Assembly: GCF_036346295.1 (NCBI RefSeq)
Contig: NZ_CP107819.1
Span: forward strand, 4,092,001-4,156,000
Origin: Streptomyces sp. NBC_00536
Lineage (GTDB): Bacteria > Actinomycetota > Actinomycetes > Streptomycetales > Streptomycetaceae
Length of the DNA stretch: 64,000 bases
Direction: 5' to 3'
The first letter of the stretch is position 1. Every line of letters begins with the position of its first letter. The notes under the pieces were generated by a model, which had not been told where the DNA came from, made no database searches, and worked only from the letters and a program-made list of their open reading frames with translations. Positions 1 through 8,184 of this stretch are shown piece after piece. Both the position numbers and the translations under genes were made by a program.

Positions 1-2801
1 GTCTCCGAGGTCAGCCGACCCGCCGCGTCGTAGGTGTACTCCCAGGTCAGGCCCTGGGGATTGCGTACGCCGGTCAGCCGCAGCCCCGCGTCATAGGTGT
101 AGGCGTACCGCACCCCGTCGGGTCCGGTCCGCGCGGCGAGGAGGTCGAAGTGGGTGTACTCGAAGCGGGTCACCCCGCCCGAGGGATCGGTGAAGGCCGT
201 GCAGTTGCCCTCGCCGTCGTGGACCCAGCGCCGTTCGGCGCCGTCCGGGTCCACCCGGCGGGCGGGTCTGCCCTCGGTGGTCCACTCCATGACGGTGACC
301 CCGCCGAGCGGGTCGGTGACCTTGACCGGGCGGCCGAAGGCGTCCCGCTCGAAGCGGGTGACGGCGCCCAGCGGATCGGTGAGGGTGAGCGGGAGGCCCG
401 CCGCGTCGCAGGTGGTGCGGGTGACGGCGCCGAGCGGGTTGGTGACCGCCGTGAGGTGGCCCCGCTCGTCGTACGCGAAGGTGGTCACCGCGCCCGCCGA
501 GGTGGTGAGCGAGGTGCGGTTGCCGCGGTCGTCGTAGCTCTGGCGGACGACCGTGCCGTCGGCGTTCGCCACCCGGACCGGCAGGCCCAGCCGGTCGTAC
601 TCGGTGCCGGCCGCGCGGCCGTCGGGGCGGACCGAGCGGGTGATCCGGCCCGCCGCGTCGTACTCCTGGTGGGAGGTCGCGCCGAGGGCGTCCGTGCGGG
701 AGACCGGGCGTCCCTGCCGGTCGTAGGCGTAGCGGGTGACGGCGCCGAGCGGGTCGATGTCCGCGACCACCCGGCAGTGCTCGTCGATCAGATAGCGGCG
801 CGTGTCCCCGGCGGCGGTCGTGACGCTGGTGACCCGGAGGCCGGTGGCCGGGTCGGACCCGTCGTAATCGAGGGTGAGGGCGAGGTGCCCGCCGCTGCCG
901 CCTTCGGCGACGCAGCGGTCCCGCTCGTCGTAGGCGTAGTCGTAGCGGCTGCCGTTGGTGTCGGTCCAGGAGGTGATCCGGCCGCGCTCGTCGTAGCCGA
1001 ACCGCAGGGGCAGACCGGAGGAGTTGGTGACCTCGGTGAGGTGTCCGCCGGTGTAGCCGTACGCCAGGATCCGCGGGCCGCCGGTCAGGTGCAGGGCGGT
1101 GATCCGGCCCCCGGCCGTCTCGAAGTCCAGGTGGTGGCCACCGCTGTGCGCGATGCCGACCGGGGTGCCCTCGGCGTCGTACTCGAAGGTGATGACATTG
1201 CCGTTGCGGTCCGAGAGCTGCGCGATCGGCGCCAGGCCGTCCCCGTCCGCCGACAGGACGGGCCCGGTGAAGCGGCGGACGTGACCGGTCGCCGGGTCGG
1301 TGAGCGTGTAGTCGCCGTCGGGGGTGCGTTCCAGGGGCCGGGGCGGTCCGGTGGCGGGCAGCACCGGGACACCGGGCGCCGGGTGCGGGTAGGCGATGAC
1401 GAGGCCGTCGTCCGTGACCAGGACGACGCCCTCGGCGTCGATCTCCAGGTGCTGGTCGGCCGTGCTGCTCCACGAGGGACCGAACCAGCGCCCCGCCGTG
1501 TAGCCGGATTCCGCCCGGCGGCCGAACACCAGGGGCAGCGTGCCCGGCAGCACCACATCGGTCTGCGGCAGGTACATCCGCCCGGTGGCGAGGTCCACCG
1601 GGTCGGTGCCGCCGGTGGTCCGCTCCCCGTCCGGGGTCTTGTGCAGGTCCGGTCCGTCGCCGGTGAGCGCCTTGCGGCCGGGGCCCGTCGGGATGTCGTC
1701 CGCGAGCTTGGCGACCGTACCGGCCTTCTTGGCCAGCCCCAGGCCCTTGGTCCCGATGAGTTCCGGGAGCATCTTGCCGATGCCCTCGGAGGGGTCCTTC
1801 ATGAACTGGTCGAGCATCTGCTTGCCCGCGCCCATGGGGTCGTTGGCGGCGGTGACGAGCCCGGCGACGGTCGAGTTCAGGCTGGTCGCGTACTCGGCGG
1901 GGTGCGTGAGGTTGTAGGGGTCCATCGGATTGACCGAGCGGACGAAGTTCAGCAGACCGGCCGTGCCCTTGATGACACCACCGGTCAGGTGCGTCTTGGC
2001 GATGTCCACGTACTGCATTCCGTCGCCGAACTGCTTCGCGTACGAGGGCTTCGCCGGGGCCGCGTCCCGGGCCGCGCGCACGGCCGTACGGGCCGTCTCC
2101 GCCACCTCGTTGCGCTGCTTGCGGGCCCCGTCGAGCTTGTCCTGCGCCGCGTGGGCCATCGCCGTGCCCGGATCGGTGAAGGTGCCCGGCTTGGGCGGCA
2201 GGGTGTCCTTCTTCGCGTGGACCGCGTCGTTGTAGGTGTCGACCTGCTTGTTGTAGGCGCTGCGGGCGTCCGTCGAGGCCTTCTTCGCCGCGTTGTAGTC
2301 CGCGAGCGCCTCCTTGGCCTGCCCCTGCGCCCACTCCACCGTCTCGGCGAAGCCCCCCATGGCGACGGCGGCCTTCCCGAAGGCTTCCGCCGCCTTGAAC
2401 CAGCGGGGCGGCTCCTTGGCGACCGACTCCCGGAAGGCGTCGGCCGTCTTGCCCTTGAGGCCGTCCGCGTCGAGCCCCTTGAGCCCGCTGCCCACCGTGT
2501 CGAAGGCGGCCTTGAAGTCGTGGAGGTGCGCTGCCTGGGCGCGGATCTTGGAGACGCTGCCGTAGACGAGTTTGGTGGGGTCCTCGGTCTGGCCGAGTTC
2601 CATCTCGGCGACACCGGCGCCCAATTGGTTGGCGGCGGAGCGGCTCTTGTCCCGGATCCAGTCCGCCGCGTCGTCGAGGCCGACGTCCTCCGCGAGCCCG
2701 GCGACCTTGTCGCCGGTCCATTCGATGGCGTCACCGACGTCCTCGACGCGGTCCTCGACCCAGTCCTCGACCGAGTCCGGAATGAAGTCGCCCAGCCCCA
2801 T
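1..2801 (-). CDS. RHS-repeat polymorphic toxin with T7SS-type N-terminus, C-terminal end cut by window
   Basis: The frame opens at an ATG (2799-2801) preceded by a GGGGAC ribosome-binding site and stays open to base 1, so about 933 residues are visible and the C-terminus lies outside. Residues 1 to about 260 are charged, helical and alanine-rich, with no signal peptide, and resemble the WXG/LXG-like putative type VII secretion signal of actinobacterial RHS proteins. A DUF6531-type entry motif (GGTDPVDLATG) follows near residue 395. From about residue 480 there are some 18 YD/RHS repeats of the type YDxxGRxt (for example YDERGRIT, YDRQGRPV, YDAAGRLT). In this family the RHS shell encloses a variable C-terminal toxin that is released by cleavage. 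The toxin and any immunity gene would lie beyond position 1. The family assignment is secure. Secretion by type VII is inferred from the N-terminus. Confidence 0.88.
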   Translation of the reverse strand, partial: MGLGDFIPDSVEDWVEDRVEDVGDAIEWTGDKVAGLAEDVGLDDAADWIRDKSRSAANQLGAGVAEMELGQTEDPTKLVYGSVSKIRAQAAHLHDFKAAFDTVGSGLKGLDADGLKGKTADAFRESVAKEPPRWFKAAEAFGKAAVAMGGFAETVEWAQGQAKEALADYNAAKKASTDARSAYNKQVDTYNDAVHAKKDTLPPKPGTFTDPGTAMAHAAQDKLDGARKQRNEVAETARTAVRAARDAAPAKPSYAKQFGDGMQYVDIAKTHLTGGVIKGTAGLLNFVRSVNPMDPYNLTHPAEYATSLNSTVAGLVTAANDPMGAGKQMLDQFMKDPSEGIGKMLPELIGTKGLGLAKKAGTVAKLADDIPTGPGRKALTGDGPDLHKTPDGERTTGGTDPVDLATGRMYLPQTDVVLPGTLPLVFGRRAESGYTAGRWFGPSWSSTADQHLEIDAEGVVLVTDDGLVIAYPHPAPGVPVLPATGPPRPLERTPDGDYTLTDPATGHVRRFTGPVLSADGDGLAPIAQLSDRNGNVITFEYDAEGTPVGIAHSGGHHLDFETAGGRITALHLTGGPRILAYGYTGGHLTEVTNSSGLPLRFGYDERGRITSWTDTNGSRYDYAYDERDRCVAEGGSGGHLALTLDYDGSDPATGLRVTSVTTAAGDTRRYLIDEHCRVVADIDPLGAVTRYAYDRQGRPVSRTDALGATSHQEYDAAGRITRSVRPDGRAAGTEYDRLGLPVRVANADGTVVRQSYDDRGNRTSLTTSAGAVTTFAYDERGHLTAVTNPLGAVTRTTCDAAGLPLTLTDPLGAVTRFERDAFGRPVKVTDPLGGVTVMEWTTEGRPARRVDPDGAERRWVHDGEGNCTAFTDPSGGVTRFEYTHFDLLAARTGPDGVRYAYTYDAGLRLTGVRNPQGLTWEYTYDAAGRLTSE

Positions 2802-2865
2802 GGCGTGCTGTCCCCGTTCCCGGGGGCCGTGGGGTGCCCCCGATGCGCACACGTTACTCAGCACC

Positions 2866-2899
2866 GATGGCCGGCCACCCCTGGGGGTGACCGGCCATC
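2866..2899 (-). terminator. Hairpin between the bkd1 operon and the RHS gene
   Basis: Positions 2866-2881 and 2884-2899 form a 16-bp stem with one mismatch. It begins 20 nt after the stop codon of the bkdC-type gene on the minus strand, so it probably ends the bkd1 transcript before the RHS gene. There is no long T-run, which is usual for Streptomyces terminators. Confidence 0.65.
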
Positions 2900-2919
2900 T
2901 GTCGCGGTGCCGCAGTCGG

Positions 2920-4392
2920 TCAGGCCCAGGTGACCAGGCGCTTCGGGTGCTCCAGGACCGCCGCGATGTCAGCGAGGAACCGGGAGCCCAGCTCACCGTC
3001 GATGAGACGGTGGTCGAACGACAGCGCCAGGGTGGTGACCTGGCGCGCCTTCACCTTGCCCTTGTGGACCCAGGGCTGGAGCTTGATCGCACCGACCGCG
3101 AGGATCGCGGACTCGCCGGGGTTCAGGATGGGCGTACCGGTGTCGACGCCGAAGACGCCGACGTTGGTGATGGTGATGGTGCCGCCCTGCATGTCCGAGG
3201 GGGAGGTCTTGCCCTCGCGGGCGGTGGCCACCAGCTCGGACAGGCCCTGCGAGAGCTCGGCCAGGGTCTTGGCGTGCGCGTCCTTGACGTTCGGCACGAT
3301 CAGACCGCGCGGGGTGGCCGCCGCGATGCCCAGGTTCACGTAGTGCTTGAGCACGATCTCCTGGGCCGCCTCGTCCCAGGACGCGTTGACGTCCGGGTTG
3401 CGGCGGATCGCGATGAGCACGGCCTTGGCGATGAGCAGCAGCGGGTTGATCCGCAGCCCCGCCATGTCCGGGTCGTCCTTGAGCTCCTGGACGAGCTTCA
3501 TCGTGCGCGTCACGTCGAGCGTGATGAACTCGGTGACGTGCGGGGCGGTGAAGGCGGAGCTGACCATGGCCTGGGCCGTGACCTTGCGGACGCCCTTGAC
3601 CGGGATACGGGTCTCCCGCGCGCCCGGAGCCGCCACGGACCCGGTGGCCGGTGCGGCCTGGGCCTGGACCCCGGCCGCCGGAGCGGCCGCGGCGGGCACG
3701 GCCTCGGCCGCGACCGGCCGGGGAGCCAGCGCGGCGGTGGCCGCCGCGTGCACATCCTCACGGGTCACGACGCCACCGTCGCCGGTGGGCACGACCGTCG
3801 CCAGGTCGATGCCGAGGTCCTTGGCGAGCTTGCGCACGGGCGGCTTGGCGAGCGGGCGCTCGGCGCCCGCCTGCGTGTGGCCTCCGTACCCATTGCTTGC
3901 GTTGCTGCCGTTCCCGTTCAGCACCGGAGCCGCGGGGGCCGGAGCGGGGGCGGGGACGACGGGCGCGGCCGGAGCCGCCGTCACGGCCGCCTCCGGCGCC
4001 GCCTTGCGCGGGCGGCGCTTGGTGGAGGCGGTGGAGACGCCGTAACCGACGAGGACGGGCTGGCGCGCCTCGGGAGCGGCCTCGGCCTCTGCCTCGGGAG
4101 CGGCTTCGGCCACGACGGCGGCGGCCGCCGGAGCGGCGGCAGCGTCATCGGCCCCGGTCCGCACCGAGATGATCACCTGGCCGACATCGACCGTCGTGCC
4201 CTCGGCGAAGCGCAGCTCGTGGACCACGCCGTCGAAGGGGATCGGCAGCTCGACGGCCGCCTTCGCCGTCTCGACCTCGCAGACCACCTGGCCGTCCGTG
4301 ACCGTGTCCCCGGGCTGCACGAACCACTTGAGGATCTCGGCCTCGGTGAGGCCTTCGCCCACGTCGGGCATCTTGAATTCGCTGATCGTCAC
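2920..4392 (-). CDS. bkdC: Branched-chain 2-oxoacid dehydrogenase E2 (dihydrolipoamide acyltransferase), operon 1
   Basis: The 490-aa protein has the standard E2 layout. An N-terminal lipoyl domain carries the lipoylated lysine in EVETAKAAVE (about K44). A long Ala/Pro/Glu-rich linker follows, then a peripheral subunit-binding domain near residues 185-220 (VRKLAKDLGIDL). The C-terminal acyltransferase domain ends in the active-site motif SFDHRLIDG. It transfers the branched acyl group from E1 to CoA, supplying isobutyryl-, isovaleryl- and 2-methylbutyryl-CoA for branched fatty acids and polyketide starters. It is the last gene of an E1alpha-E1beta-E2 operon, and its start lies 10 nt after the E1beta stop. 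No E3 gene is adjacent. The substrate class is inferred from E1 similarity and from a second bkd set nearby. A pyruvate complex is less likely. Confidence 0.92.
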   Translation of the reverse strand: MTISEFKMPDVGEGLTEAEILKWFVQPGDTVTDGQVVCEVETAKAAVELPIPFDGVVHELRFAEGTTVDVGQVIISVRTGADDAAAAPAAAAVVAEAAPEAEAEAAPEARQPVLVGYGVSTASTKRRPRKAAPEAAVTAAPAAPVVPAPAPAPAAPVLNGNGSNASNGYGGHTQAGAERPLAKPPVRKLAKDLGIDLATVVPTGDGGVVTREDVHAAATAALAPRPVAAEAVPAAAAPAAGVQAQAAPATGSVAAPGARETRIPVKGVRKVTAQAMVSSAFTAPHVTEFITLDVTRTMKLVQELKDDPDMAGLRINPLLLIAKAVLIAIRRNPDVNASWDEAAQEIVLKHYVNLGIAAATPRGLIVPNVKDAHAKTLAELSQGLSELVATAREGKTSPSDMQGGTITITNVGVFGVDTGTPILNPGESAILAVGAIKLQPWVHKGKVKARQVTTLALSFDHRLIDGELGSRFLADIAAVLEHPKRLVTWA

Positions 4393-4402
4393 GAAAATCT
4401 CC

Positions 4403-5383
4403 TCAGTACGCCAGCGAGCGGTCGACGGCGTCGAGCACCCGGTCCAGGCCGGGCAGGTACTCGTCCTCCAGGCGGGCCGGCGGGTACGGCGCGTGGAAGC
4501 CGCCGACGCGCAGCACCGGCGCCTCCAGGTGGTAGAAGCACCGCTCCGTGATCCGCGCGGCGATCTCCGAGCCGACGCCCAGGAACACCGGGGCCTCGTG
4601 CACGACGACCAGCCGGCGGGTCTTCTCCACCGAGGCCTGGATGCCGTCGAAGTCCACCGGGGACATGGACCGCAGGTCGACGACCTCGACCGACTTGCCC
4701 TCCTCGGCGGCAGCCGCGGCCGCCTCCAGACACACCTTGACCATGGGCCCGTAGGCGGCCAGGGTCACGTCCGACCCCTCCCGCGCGACCCGCGCCTTGT
4801 GCAGCTCGCCGGGGATCGCCTCGACGTCGACCTCGCCCTTGTCCCAGTAACGGCGCTTCGGCTCGAAGAAGATCACCGGGTCGTCGCTCTGGATGGCCTG
4901 CTGGAGCATCCAGTAGGCGTCCGCCGCGTTCGACGGCGAGACCACCTTGAGGCCCGCGACGTGCGCGAACAGTGCCTCGGGGGATTCGGAGTGGTGCTCG
5001 ACCGCGCCGATGCCGCCCGCGTACGGGATCCGGATGACGACCGGCATCTTGATCGTGCCCAGGGAGCGCGCGTGCATCTTCGCGAGCTGGGTGACGATCT
5101 GGTCGTAGGCGGGGAAGACGAAGCCGTCGAACTGGATCTCCACCACCGGCCGGTAGCCGCGCAGCGCGAGCCCGATCGCGGTGCCGACGATGCCCGACTC
5201 GGCGAGCGGGGTGTCGATGACCCGCTCCTCGCCGAAGTCCTTCTGCAGACCGTCGGTGATCCGGAAGACACCGCCCAGCTTGCCGACGTCCTCGCCCATG
5301 ATGAGGACCTTGGGGTCGGTTTCCAGCGCCTTGCGCAGCGAGTCGTTGAGCGCCTTGGCGATGGTCATTTTCTGTACCGGCAT
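4403..5383 (-). CDS. bkdB: Branched-chain 2-oxoacid dehydrogenase E1 beta subunit, operon 1
   Basis: This 326-aa protein matches the transketolase-like E1 beta subunit. The N-terminal region reads ALNDSLRKALETDPKVLIMGEDVG and continues GGVFRITDGL, and later motifs include VEHHSESPEA and DLRSMSPVDFD. It pairs with E1 alpha to form the thiamine-diphosphate E1 that decarboxylates branched-chain 2-oxoacids. I chose the ATG at 5383 (MPVQKMTIAKAL) because a GGGGAG ribosome-binding site lies 5 nt upstream. An ATG at 5368 and a GTG at 5389 are also possible. The chosen start is 2 nt past the E1 alpha stop, so the genes are likely translationally coupled. A longer frame reading through E1 alpha in another phase is a shadow. 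Confidence 0.92.
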   Translation of the reverse strand: MPVQKMTIAKALNDSLRKALETDPKVLIMGEDVGKLGGVFRITDGLQKDFGEERVIDTPLAESGIVGTAIGLALRGYRPVVEIQFDGFVFPAYDQIVTQLAKMHARSLGTIKMPVVIRIPYAGGIGAVEHHSESPEALFAHVAGLKVVSPSNAADAYWMLQQAIQSDDPVIFFEPKRRYWDKGEVDVEAIPGELHKARVAREGSDVTLAAYGPMVKVCLEAAAAAAEEGKSVEVVDLRSMSPVDFDGIQASVEKTRRLVVVHEAPVFLGVGSEIAARITERCFYHLEAPVLRVGGFHAPYPPARLEDEYLPGLDRVLDAVDRSLAY

Positions 5384-5385
5384 GG

Positions 5386-6597
5386 TCACTCCCCACCCTC
5401 GAAGGACGCGAGGTAGGCGGCGAACTGGGCGCGCTCCTCGTCGACGAGCGCGTGCCCGTCGGCATAGACGTTCTCGAAGATCGCCATGGTGTCCGGGTCG
5501 GGCATGGCCCGCACGACCTCGCGGACGTGCTTGCCGAGGGCTTCGCTCTCGGTCTCCAGCTCCTCGAAGAACGCCTCGTCGGCGGCTCCGCTCGCGAGCA
5601 GGTGGGTCCGCAGGCGCAGGATCGGGTCCTTGACCTCCCAGGCCGCGCGCTCCTCGTCCCGCCGGTACTTCGTCGGGTCGTCCGAGGTGGTGTGGGCACC
5701 CATGCGGTACGTGAACGCCTCGACCAGCGTCGGACCCTCGCCGCGGCGCGCGCGGTCCAGGGCCCAGCGGGTCACGGCCAGACAGGCCAGGACGTCGTTG
5801 CCGTCGACCCGTACGCCCGGGAAGCCGAAGCCCTGGGCGCGCTGGTAGAGCGGTACGCGCATCTGGCGCTCGGTGGGCTCGGAGATCGCCCACTGGTTGT
5901 TCTGGCAGAAGAACACCACGGGGGCGTTGTAGACGGCCGAGAAGGTGAACGCCTCGGCCACGTCGCCCTGGCTGGAGGCGCCGTCGCCGAAGTACGCGAT
6001 GACCGCGGAGTCGGCGCCGTCCTTGGCCACACCCATGGCGTAACCGGTCGCGTGCAGCGTCTGCGAGCCGATGACGATCGTGTAGAGGTGGAAGTTGTTG
6101 AGGTTCGGGTCCCAGCCGCCGTGGTTCACACCGCGGAACATGCCCAGCAGGTTGGTCGGGTCGACCCCGCGGCACCAGGCCACGCCGTGCTCGCGGTAGG
6201 TGGGAAAGACGTAGTCCTCGTCGTTCAGCGCGCGGGCGCTGCCGATCTGAGCGGCTTCCTGGCCCAGCAGCGAGGCCCACAGGCCCAGCTCGCCCTGGCG
6301 CTGGAGCGCGGTGGCCTCGCCGTCGAAACGGCGGGTCAGGACCATGTCGCGGTAGAGACCGCGCAGGTCGTCTCCCGTGATGTCCTCGACGAAGGCCAGG
6401 AATTCCGCGTTCTCAGGATGGTCCGCGGCCGAAACCCGGGTCCCCTCGGGCGTCAGCAGCTGTACGAGCTGGGGCTCGGCACTCTGGGCGGCGGCAGCGG
6501 CAGCGGCGGCTTTCTTGCCGGCGCTCGCGGCGCCGGCCGCTCGCTTGGTGCCGCTGCTGCGTCGCGGCTTGCGCGCGGCAGTGCTCTCCACGGTCAC
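5386..6597 (-). CDS. bkdA: Branched-chain 2-oxoacid dehydrogenase E1 alpha subunit, operon 1
   Basis: This 403-aa protein is the E1 alpha subunit. The thiamine-diphosphate motif is present as GDGASSQGD followed about 20 residues later by QNN, and LGQEAAQIGSARAL and VFPTYREHG are typical of the family. I chose the GTG at 6597 because GGAGGA lies 6 nt upstream; the longer reading frame upstream lacks such a site. The first 40 or so residues are an unusual basic, alanine-rich tail (runs of Ala and Lys/Arg) before the conserved enzyme begins at about QLLTPEGTRVS. The paralogue at 24608-25744 lacks this tail. The gene heads the operon. Upstream is a 305-bp region shared with a divergent response regulator gene. 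Confidence 0.92.
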   Translation of the reverse strand: MTVESTAARKPRRSSGTKRAAGAASAGKKAAAAAAAAQSAEPQLVQLLTPEGTRVSAADHPENAEFLAFVEDITGDDLRGLYRDMVLTRRFDGEATALQRQGELGLWASLLGQEAAQIGSARALNDEDYVFPTYREHGVAWCRGVDPTNLLGMFRGVNHGGWDPNLNNFHLYTIVIGSQTLHATGYAMGVAKDGADSAVIAYFGDGASSQGDVAEAFTFSAVYNAPVVFFCQNNQWAISEPTERQMRVPLYQRAQGFGFPGVRVDGNDVLACLAVTRWALDRARRGEGPTLVEAFTYRMGAHTTSDDPTKYRRDEERAAWEVKDPILRLRTHLLASGAADEAFFEELETESEALGKHVREVVRAMPDPDTMAIFENVYADGHALVDEERAQFAAYLASFEGGE

Positions 6598-6791
6598 GTG
6601 TGCTCCTCCGTCGGTCCGGCACCCGGGTTCTCCGGGGACCAGTGCGGCTCGCCGAAATCGGTGCGCGCGCACGGGGTGGGTGCGTCGCGGTGGGGATTCC
6701 GGCGTGACAGGTGCCCCGGCGAGTGCCCTGCGCAATGCACGTTACCCAGTGCGCCGCTTATCCGCGAAACCCCGTTTGACCTGGGATTTTG

Positions 6792-6805
6792 CTTGGATTT
6801 CCAAG
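6792..6805. promoter_or_regulatory. Perfect 14-bp palindrome in the bkdA1/response regulator divergent region
   Basis: The 305 bp between 6598 and 6902 hold no gene. The clearest element is the palindrome CTTGGATTTCCAAG at 6792-6805, which overlaps a second inverted repeat (GGATTT-N6-AAATCC, 6795-6812). A plus-strand TTGACC hexamer at 6776-6781 may be a -35 element, but I see no convincing -10. The AT-rich palindrome would suit an Lrp-type regulator such as BkdR, but that link is a guess. Confidence 0.45.
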
Positions 6806-6902
6806 TAAATCCGAGGATCCGGGAACAACCACTGGTCACAGCCTTGCAGGGGGCCGGAACAACGGCACGTTATCCCGGCGGCTTGCGGCAGGGAAGGGGT
6901 GA

Positions 6903-7580
6903 GTGTGTGAAACTGAGTTTGTGCGCGAAGACGGAAAAATCAAGGTATTCCTCTTGGACGACCACGAAGTGGTACGCCGAGGTGTCTATGAGCTGTTGTC
7001 GGTCGAAGAGGACATCGAGATCGTCGGTGAGGCCGGTACGGCCGCTGACGCGCTCGTACGCATCCCGGCCACCCGCCCCGACGTCGCCGTGCTCGATGTC
7101 CGCCTGCCCGATGGCAGCGGTGTCGAGGTCTGCCGCGAGGTGCGCTCCCAGAACGAGGACATCAAGTGCCTGATGCTGACCTCGTTCGCCGACGATGAGG
7201 CGCTGTTCGACGCGATCATGGCGGGTGCCTCCGGGTACGTCCTGAAGGCCATCCGCGGCAATGAGCTGCTGCACGCCGTCCGCGACGTCGCGGCGGGCAA
7301 GTCGCTGCTGGACCCGGTCGCCACGGCGCGGGTGCTGGAGCGCCTGCGCGACGGCAAGAACGGGAAGGGCGACGACCGCCTCTCGAACCTCACCGAGCAG
7401 GAGCGCAAGATCCTCGACCTGATCGGCGAGGGCCTGACGAACCGCGTGATCGGCGAGCGGCTGCACCTGGCCGAGAAGACGATCAAGAACTACGTCTCCA
7501 GCCTGCTCTCCAAGCTGGGCATGGAGCGCCGCTCGCAGGCCGCCGCCTACGTGGCCCGCCTGCAGGCCGAGAAGCGGTAG
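6903..7580 (+). CDS. DosR/DevR-like orphan response regulator (NarL/LuxR family)
   Basis: The protein of about 225 aa has an N-terminal receiver domain (FLLDDHEVVRRG, phosphoacceptor Asp about 65 in VAVLDVRLPDG, GASGYVLKA) and a C-terminal LuxR-type helix-turn-helix (LTEQERKILDLIGEGLTN, then AEKTIKNYVSSLLSKLGMERR). From memory the whole protein follows mycobacterial DosR/DevR closely. The recognition helix keeps the Lys-Asn pair (KNYV) that contacts the GGGAC half-site in DosR. No histidine kinase gene is adjacent, so it is an orphan. The GTG at 6903 has GGGAAGG 5 nt upstream. A GTG at 6921 (VREDGKIK) is the main alternative start. A DosR-box-like palindrome lies 15 bp past its stop codon. 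Confidence 0.9.
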   Translation: MCETEFVREDGKIKVFLLDDHEVVRRGVYELLSVEEDIEIVGEAGTAADALVRIPATRPDVAVLDVRLPDGSGVEVCREVRSQNEDIKCLMLTSFADDEALFDAIMAGASGYVLKAIRGNELLHAVRDVAAGKSLLDPVATARVLERLRDGKNGKGDDRLSNLTEQERKILDLIGEGLTNRVIGERLHLAEKTIKNYVSSLLSKLGMERRSQAAAYVARLQAEKR

Positions 7581-7595
7581 GGGCGGCCCGTTCAC

Positions 7596-7615
7596 TTCGG
7601 GACCAACGTCCCCGA
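7596..7615 (+). promoter_or_regulatory. DosR-box-like operator
   Basis: The 20-mer TTCGGGACCAACGTCCCCGA contains the perfect inverted repeat GGGAC-N4-GTCCC. It matches about 17 of 20 positions of the mycobacterial DosR/DevR consensus (TTSGGGACTWWAGTCCCSAA). It sits just after the DosR-like regulator gene and 47 bp before the next start codon. A second palindrome (CCCCGATCATCGGGG, 7610-7624) overlaps its right edge and could act as a terminator or second site. Confidence 0.65.
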
Positions 7616-7662
7616 TCATCGGGGCGGGATCCTCTTCCCCGCCGCCGCGTCGGTACCGGACA

Positions 7663-8088
7663 GTGGACGGCATGTCCCCTGAGGAACTCCACGCCATCGA
7701 ACTGCTGCGCCGGGTGCCGTACGGCCGTGTCGCCACCAGCATGCGCGCGCTGCCCTTCCTCGCCCTGGCCCGCCACATCGTGGTCGACGGCAAGGTGGTG
7801 CTGAGAATGCACGCGGGCTTCGGTTACCACCAGGCCTGCAACGGCAGCGTGGTCGCCTATGGCGCCGACAACTTCAATACCGGGGACCCCCGGCTCTGGT
7901 CGGTGCAGTTCACCGGAACGGCCGGGATCGTCGAGCCGACGACGGCCGAACTGGAACTCTTCGGTCCGGCTCCGCATTTCATCGACGGAGCGGTCTTCGA
8001 CCCCGTCTACATGCGAATCGAACCGCAGTTCGTCACGGTCCACGCGCTGGCCGGAAATCACGACCGGCAGTACCAGCACGCGCTCTGA
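7663..8088 (+). CDS. Pyridoxamine 5'-phosphate oxidase-like (flavin split-barrel) protein
   Basis: This protein of 141 aa (138 if the ATG at 7672 is used) looks like a small FMN/F420-binding split-barrel protein. It opens SPEELHAIELLRRVPYGRVATS, has a central beta-rich core (LARHIVVDGKVVLRMHAG, VVAYGADNF, WSVQFTGTAGIVEP) and ends with a short polar tail. The opening LLxxVPYGRVATS is typical of the pyridoxamine phosphate oxidase-like family. The cofactor and substrate are unknown. Small proteins of this fold are frequent members of DosR regulons, and here the gene follows a DosR-like regulator and a DosR-box-like site, so control by that regulator is a reasonable inference. No good ribosome-binding site precedes either start. 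The family is likely; the function is open. Confidence 0.72.
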   Translation: MDGMSPEELHAIELLRRVPYGRVATSMRALPFLALARHIVVDGKVVLRMHAGFGYHQACNGSVVAYGADNFNTGDPRLWSVQFTGTAGIVEPTTAELELFGPAPHFIDGAVFDPVYMRIEPQFVTVHALAGNHDRQYQHAL

Positions 8089-8136
8089 CCAGCCGTTCTT
8101 CAGACTTCAGACACACCGGTACACCCGGATACGCCG

Positions 8137-8170
8137 ACGGGCCCGGCGGAATTGCTTCCGCCGGGCCCGT
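8137..8170. terminator. Bidirectional terminator between convergent genes
   Basis: Positions 8137-8151 and 8156-8170 form a perfect 15-bp GC-rich stem with a TTGC loop. It lies between the convergent split-barrel protein gene (ends 8088) and kinase gene (ends 8185), where a shared terminator is expected. Confidence 0.85.
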
Positions 8171-8184
8171 ACCTGTCCGCGCCG

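Noticed and set aside
91..2933. Long open frames on both strands across the RHS gene (876 aa, 927 aa)
   Set aside because: They are low-complexity Arg/Gly/Pro translations that shadow the true frame. High GC removes stop codons in other phases.
2572..4551. A 659-aa plus-strand frame over the E2 gene
   Set aside because: It is antisense to a clear lipoyl/acyltransferase protein, has no ribosome-binding site and is compositionally unlike a protein.
4403..6280. A 625-aa frame joining E1 beta with part of the E1 alpha region
   Set aside because: The part upstream of 5383 is an out-of-phase reading of E1 alpha. The two subunits are separate genes with their own starts.
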